Source: Thunnus maccoyii (taxonomy: Eukaryota; Chordata; Actinopteri; Scombriformes; Scombridae). From it: a DNA stretch of 64,000 nt. The translations under genes were made by a program, and so were the position numbers. Under the pieces are notes generated by a model. The model saw nothing but the letters and a program-made list of their open reading frames with translations. It was not told where the DNA came from and made no database searches. The stretch covers positions 9,116,490-9,180,489 of the forward strand of contig NC_056534.1 in the NCBI RefSeq assembly GCF_910596095.1. The letters run 5' to 3'. Within the stretch, counting starts at the first letter, position 1. Every line of letters begins with the position of its first letter. This document shows, one piece after another, positions 58,060 to 64,000 of the stretch.

Positions 58060-59352
58060 ATGCTGCGCCGGGTGCGGCAGTCTCTCCGGCAGGTGCTGTA
58101 TCTGATGGCCCGGAGACCGGCTCTCCTCTGCGGGGCTATCGTGCTCAGCGTCCTGCTCATACTGGCCGTCAAGTTCACATGCAGGTAAACAGCAGCAGCT
58201 ACTGTAACATATTCAAACACACACAGTCTGAGTTTGTTTGTGTTTAACCGGGCCTGTATGTCACTCACTGAACACAGTGGTTACTTTACTGAAACAGGAA
58301 GGTTGTAGCAGTAAATTAGCTGCTCCTAATAAATAATAATCTACTTATAACCAATCAGGGTCTTCATTGTGTTGTGCGGCTGACCTGACGTGTGCTGTAG
58401 GGACAAGAGGATTAACTAATGCTTTAAAGCTTTTAAACAGACAGTGTACTATCAGTGGCCATGCACTCTTTACATTTGGGACTTTTAGCAAAGGTTTTGG
58501 TCATTATTTAGCCTCAATATTTAATGCTTTTGTCAGATAATGTTAAGTTATTGTTACAGAGAAGTCAATGTTCACTGGATTTACATTGTTTGGTTGCACA
58601 GCACAACCTTCAGTTTAGAAGATTTAAAGTCCACTTGCACTCAAAAATATGTTTTTCTTTTTTGTTCCTACAATTGAATGTTTGAGCTCGGCTGTGCAGA
58701 ATTTGGTCCTGTATACAATAATAATTCTTTAATTTGTATAGTGTACATATGTATGTCATCTATAAACTTGAAGCCTCCAGTATACAAACATTGAGAATTG
58801 ACTTTACAGTGAAGTAGGAGACATATTATGTCCAGCATTTAAACTTCTCAGATTCAATATGTTTGCATATTCATAGATTCGGGATTTTCTTTAACGAGGG
58901 AGAATGAGATGTAATTTTAAGGATTTTAACAAGACAATTAAACTTTTTTGTGTGTGTAAAAACAACATTATATTGATGATTAGAGTGAGTGATTGATTAC
59001 AGTGCATTTGTCCACTCGATTATACATACAGGAGGGGGGCAAAATATTAGGAACACAATGTAACGTGCTCCAGTACGCCACCAGCATCCACTATGACCTC
59101 AATAATAAACATAAAGTGGAATTATCACCTTTCTGACAATGTCAACAAAAACTGAAAATGTATAAGCTTCATAAAAGTAGAATTTATGGCCGAGCTGTTG
59201 TACTGGACTGCGTTAGATTGCACAGGTGTTTCTAATAAAGCGCTTGGCCAGTGTATTTTTAAATGACCCTGAAGATATCAGTGTCAGTGTAACTACCACA
59301 GCTGTGTGGTAACATAAGAACACACATTCAGCCTCCCAGTGAACCCAGCTGT

Positions 59353-59393
<41 letters not shown>

Positions 59394-62300
59394 GCCAGTG
59401 AGAATGAAACTTGAAACAAATACAGACAAATTAGCTCCTCACATCCTGCTTGTCATCCTGTTCACTGGTAGTTTTGCTCCAGCTGTGACAACCTTATCTT
59501 TGGGACTGTTGATCGAGACATTTGAGGACATAACCTTGATCTTTTAAGAAACAGTGATGGACATTTTTCACCATTTTCTCACCTTTTAACAACCAAATGA
59601 CCAATTGATTAATTGATAATGAAAATAACCATTAGTTGAAGCCGTAGATATGCTTTTTATTTTGGGATGTAGGGAGGTACAGATACAACTTTTTCTCTCC
59701 TGAAGTAGATTATGATCTGTAGACTTCACTGTGTGGAACAAGTTGGAAAAATATTTATGTAAGATAACGTGAAGTCAGGGATTGTTGTGGCTTTAAAAAC
59801 TGAGTCCTGCCTTTACTGATCGGAAACACTGACTTTTCTAATGATCTGTATTTAGTGTGAGTCGGTTACATCTTGGCTGATACCCACTCTGCTTAATAAG
59901 GTCAGTATATATCAGCACTGACATTGATCCAGCGTATTGGATTTGTGCATGTGTAATGTCTATGTCCATGATGTAGTACAGTTCTTGGAAAATCAATTGA
60001 GAAACTGTTAATGTATTAAAATAACCAGACCAGTTAAAGTACTTGACGAATCAAGGTGCACTTCCTTACATATAAACAGTGAAGCAACAACTAACAATAC
60101 TGTCATTATGGGATGGCTGTAGCTCAGTAGGTAAAGCAGGTCGTCCGCTAATCGGAAGAGCGGCGGTTCCATTCCTGGCTCCTCCAGTCTGCGTGACAAA
60201 GTGTCCTTTGGCAAGATACTGAACCCCAAATTGCTCCTCGTGTGCGCGAGTGAATGTGCACTAGATTAGATCCTGATGAGCAGGTTGGCACCTTGCACGG
60301 CAGCGTCTGCCATCAGCGTATGAATGTGTGTGTGTGGGTGAATGTTGGCATATATTGTAAAGTGCTTTGAGTGATCGGAAGACTAGAAAGGCGCATTTAC
60401 CATTAATGAATCTGCTGATTTATTTTCCTGATTAATTGCTTGGTCTGCCCATCACAGTTTTCTACAGCCCAAGGTGATGTTATCAAATGTCTTCTTCAAA
60501 CAGTCTAAAACCCAAAGATATTCAGTTTAATCCAATGTCAAGACAAAGAAAAACAGCAAATTCTCTTATTTAAGAAGCTGGAACCATGAAATGTTTGGTA
60601 TTTTCACTTGAAAACTGAATTTTCTGTCGATCAACTTGTCATTGTAGCTCTAATAAACAATACAGTATTGTGAAGTCACTGGTGGTAGACAAATAAATAT
60701 CGTCTCAGGAGGTATACTGTCATATCTCCTCATGTCATTATGATTCTTGTCTTTCCGTAGCCGTGCTAAGAATGTGGTGGCAGCAGCTCGGCCTCCGCTG
60801 CGGTTCTTCTCTGCCGAGGCCCCGGTAGTCGACCTCTACTTGGGTCAGCTGGATCAGGTAAGTTTCAAATATAGATGAGCACCTGACACAAACATTTTAT
60901 CACAAATCCGGTGTTAAAGGACGGTGTTGTTTTAACAGACAGGCTTGAAAAAATTGTGAACTTACGCTGGAATTATTATTAAGAAGAGAAGCACGTGCTA
61001 AATGCAGTCTCAGTTTTTACCAGACCCCTCAGATAGATTAACAATATCTTCTATTTATGATGAAGTGTCCAACCTGCAGACTCCCTTATTAGATGTTTTA
61101 AAATCTGCTTGTGAAATTGATCTGGGGTTGGATATAACAATGAGAAGAGGCAACAGCTTCAATTTGTACTTGGCTCTAGTTCAAGGTGCTCCATCGACTG
61201 AATTTCTCAGAAGTTAAACTTGCTAAAACGTGTCCTAAAGTAGATGTCATCTTTGACCAGTGCAGATTGCTCAAATGTTTTCGTACTTTCCTAAATTATC
61301 AGCTTTCTGGAGCTTTATGTGTCTGGTATTAACATTAAGTGTGTGTAGTGTTAAAGTCAAGACCACACGTCAAACACAAACTGAATCTAGGACGACGATT
61401 AAGAGTTCAACATGTCAGTCACATTCATTTCCTCTCCAGGTGGAGCGTCTCAGGAGCATGGCCGAGGTGTCTCTCATTTTCTTCTACGCACCCTGGTGTG
61501 CTCACTCCATGGCCGCCCGGCAGGAAGTGCAGCTGGTAGCGAAGAAGCTGGCCAAACAGGTACAGATCACCTGACGTCACAACAACAAGCACTCAGAACA
61601 ACAATAACCTCAGCTGTACAGTTAGAAGAAGTACTTTGTCGTCATAGAAACATTCTTGTTGACTTAAAGAGACAAATTAAACATCTTACATCTGAATATG
61701 GCTTATAGGACTTACTTACTTAACTTCTCAATTTATGTGGAGTTAAGAATTATAAATCATAGACCCGCTTTATATATATATACTGGATGTCTCTGACTGC
61801 TTGGATCTAGTTTTTCAGGCACTGAGGACGAGGCCTGATTTTAGACTCAAAAATGAAAACACACCATAACCGGTTTGAGATCTGGAAAAAGTTTTGTTTG
61901 TTCAACACTGTCCCTCTGTCTCTTTCACAAACACAGGTGCAGTTTGTGGCAGTTAACTGCTGGTGGAGTCAGGGGAAATGCAGGAAGCATAACCGCTTCT
62001 ACCAGTACCCGATCGTCCATCTGTTCTACAGGAGGTGAGACAGAGAAGACTGTCTTTGACTGTGTTTGATAATGATGTTTGATGCTCATCCTTTAATTAT
62101 GACGTGTGTGTAACAGAAGCACTTCACTGAAAAATACACCAAAACTGCTTTTATCTAACGAACCCTTCTGGCTACTGAAAATGTTTGTGCTTTGTGGCTT
62201 CAAATTATTGTAAGACAATTCATTCACTTTCTTTTAAATGAACTGAAATGCATCATTAGCTTCTGTATTACATTTATTACACTGGCGAAACAAAAACAAG

Positions 62301-63900
62301 TTCTCAGTCATTTATAGAGCTGCAACTATTTGCTGATTAGTCGATCGACAGAAGATTAACTTGCAACTATTTTGACGATCAAATAATCGTTTATGTAATT
62401 TTTAAAGCAAAAATGCTGAATATTCCTTAGTTCAAGTCTCTCAAATGTTAGAATTTGTGGATTTTATTGGTCTTACAAAACTTTGGACTGTTGATCGGAC
62501 AAAATAAGAAATTTGAAGACGTCACCTTAGACTCCAGGATGTTGTGATGGGTGTTTTTCACCATTTTCTGATGTTTTATTGACTAAATGAAATGAAAATA
62601 ACTATTAGTTGCAGCCCCAGTAATTTCAGAAGACTGTTTAGTGGAAACAGCTACATCGACTTTATAATAGTTGCTGGCTTAAACTTGATCACCTGATTTA
62701 TTGCATTTTCAGTCATCAGTGTGTCGTATATCTTAGAGAAAACTGTGATTATGTCGGTTTTCTGTAGTTTCCTTTGGTATTTATAGATTTATGATCCATT
62801 ATATTGTTTGTCTCTGTGTCTCTGTGCTGCAGGTTCGGGCCTATAGAGTACAGAGGTCCATTTGTGGCTCCGTATGTGGAAAGTTTTATCCTCAGAGTCA
62901 TCACACCGCTGACTTACCTCCCATCAAGAGCCACGCTCGAGGAGTTCCTCTCCTATCACGAGGTACAGTAGGTTTGAGCTTCAGGTCAATCTGAAGGAGA
63001 TCCGGCAGAGAATCAGCTACAGCGAGTTTAATCCTGATCGACTACAGCTGTGTGAGCTGCTCCTGTTTGAGCTCACTCCTGCACTTTAAACCGTTACAGT
63101 TATGTAATTTGCTAATTTTAGCTGTGCTCAAGGTGTCAACTTTGAATGAAACTGTATTACCTTATGATGTATTCTGATTGGCTGTGTCTTCTGTGTTTCT
63201 AGCCTCGAGTGGTGGGTTTCTTCCAGTTTAACTCTTCTCCTCAGCCGCCAGGATATATCACATTTCTGTCCTCTGCCCTGCAGGCTCTAAAAAGGGGTAA
63301 GAAGTCATCATGCAGCTTTGAGGCCACATCTTTTGGTTCTGTACAAGTTTTTGTAATTATTTTTTATTAACTTTTCCAATAAGTACAAAACATAATGAAA
63401 CACAAGACCACATATTACAGTAAATCAGTGAGAAATAAGTAACAGAACAAAACAAAATAAATCTGAGCAAATATAATTAGCTACAAATACAGTAAGGAAA
63501 ATGATAAACTGTGGAAACAAAAATAATGGGGCACCATATATCAATAAATGACATAAATGAGGTAACACATTTTCCTTAAAAAACAAATTGTAGGAGGAGT
63601 ATTTACTTCCTGTTAGATTTCTTCCTTTATATAAATCAAAAGATTTGACTAAACTTCATAAAACATCACTTGGTAATTATTCTGTACAGGTTTTTGATCA
63701 TTTCAAGTTTGTAAGATTAGATTATAATAATAGAAAGGACAGAAAGTTTCCAGTCTTCAGCTCTGAGTCTCTGTTGTGCTGCTGCAGACTTCCGTGGCGT
63801 GGTGCGTTTCGGGGTGGTGACCAACAGACAGGTGGCAGAGGCCATCTCACTTAAAGAAGATGGAACCGTTTACCTCCACAGAAGATTTAACTCCTCTTTG
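58060..63900 (+). CDS. txndc11: TXNDC11: thioredoxin-domain-containing protein 11, 5' part
   Basis: An ER-membrane member of the PDI-like family, known in mammals to bind dual oxidases (DUOX/DUOXA) and to take part in ER-associated degradation. Seven coding exons lie in the window: 58060-58184, 60761-60857, 61440-61559, 61937-62034, 62833-62962, 63203-63296 and 63788-63900. All are in phase and give the first 259 residues. The gene ends at a GTAAGA donor and continues off the right edge; the human protein is about 985 aa. There is an N-terminal basic stretch, then a signal-anchor at about 24-41 ([19 protein letters not shown]). Thioredoxin-like region 1 carries APWCAHS (C94-A-H-S97), a single-Cys CxxS form as in the human first domain. 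Conserved blocks include [30 protein letters not shown] and [11 protein letters not shown]. The start at 58060 is the only in-frame Met before the anchor. Confidence 0.93.
58620..58960. repeat. old interspersed repeat, same family as 6770-7450
   Basis: Shares CTTGAAGCCTCCAGTATACA and GAGAATTGACTTTACAGTGA with the right part of the 6770 copy, in the same orientation. It lies in TXNDC11 intron 1. Confidence 0.55.
59025..59256 (-). mobile_element. GGCCACTTCATTAGG-family TIR element, copy 3 (inverted)
   Basis: It reads inverted relative to copies 1 and 2: CTGACAATGTCAACAAAAAC, then AAAGTAGAATTTATGGC and finally GCGCTTGGCCAGTGTAT. In TXNDC11 intron 1. Confidence 0.6.
59354..59388. repeat. (AC)n microsatellite
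   Basis: About 17 AC units in TXNDC11 intron 1. Confidence 0.9.
60110..60410 (+). mobile_element. tRNA-derived SINE, well preserved
   Basis: The head GGGATGGCTGTAGCTCAGTA carries the A box (TAGCTCAGTAGG) and the B box GGTTCCATTCC is at 60165-60175. The body has GATACTGAACCCCAAATTGC and TTGTAAAGTGCTTTGAGTGA, then GAAGACTAGAAAGGCGC. Related pieces are at 1119-1300 and 43506-43780. It lies in TXNDC11 intron 1. Confidence 0.85.
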
Positions 63901-64000
63901 GTAAGATGTCATCAGGCCACGATAGACGATACATTAAAAAATTGTAGTAAATATAATAAAATACTGAATAAATGTTGAATGTATGCTGTCTGTTTGTTTT

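Noticed and set aside
60110-60185. tRNA gene
   Set aside because: A and B boxes are present, but the body continues into the SINE and no proper acceptor and anticodon stems were found.

Overview
The window is vertebrate genomic DNA, almost certainly from a percomorph-type teleost. It has spliced genes with GT-AG introns, dense fish-type repeats (tRNA-derived SINEs, an L2-like LINE tail, hAT and other TIR elements, CA/TG microsatellites), and exons that translate to proteins closely resembling vertebrate BFAR and TXNDC11. Nothing bacterial or viral is present. Gene models were built by hand from splice sites, codon phase and protein resemblance; no transcript data were available.

Layout. From 0 to 41.3 kb the minus strand carries a tandem cluster of C2H2 zinc-finger (ZNF) genes: ZNF-A (1590-4383, nine fingers), ZNF-B (8829-11695, eight), ZNF-C (15713-18840, eight), ZNF-D (22910-26372, 13, with a decayed 5' part reaching 29072) and ZNF-F (31404-41308, nine intact fingers plus a degenerate finger exon). 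An unrelated small minus-strand gene with an RVNIGVAFQRW-type N-terminus lies between B and C (12232-14667). From 46.2 kb the plus strand carries two ordinary genes: complete BFAR (47880-54169, 451 aa, 8 coding exons) and the 5' part of TXNDC11 (58060-63900, first 259 residues), which runs off the right edge.

How the genes relate. B, C, D and F share a two-finger exon that ends at a phase-1 splice after KVHKG/KVHLG, a terminal six- or seven-finger exon, and a C-terminal PT-x-x-LGRP-x-QQ motif. A, D and F share a short acidic LINS(D/G)GE module. A and F carry acidic exons with a SUMO-acceptor-like psi-K-x-E plus poly-Glu motif. B and C are a recent segmental duplication, and the 1345-bp transposon in B's intron has a perfect empty site in C. 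BFAR and TXNDC11 both encode ER-membrane proteins and are neighbours here.

Most notable: (i) a run of small phase-symmetric exons in ZNF-F (exons 7-11), each opening with a K/R-rich patch; (ii) the shared LINSDGE module; (iii) 5' decay of ZNF-D with an intact downstream reading frame; (iv) a cryptic array of short palindromic words upstream of BFAR; (v) transposons with exact target-site duplications.
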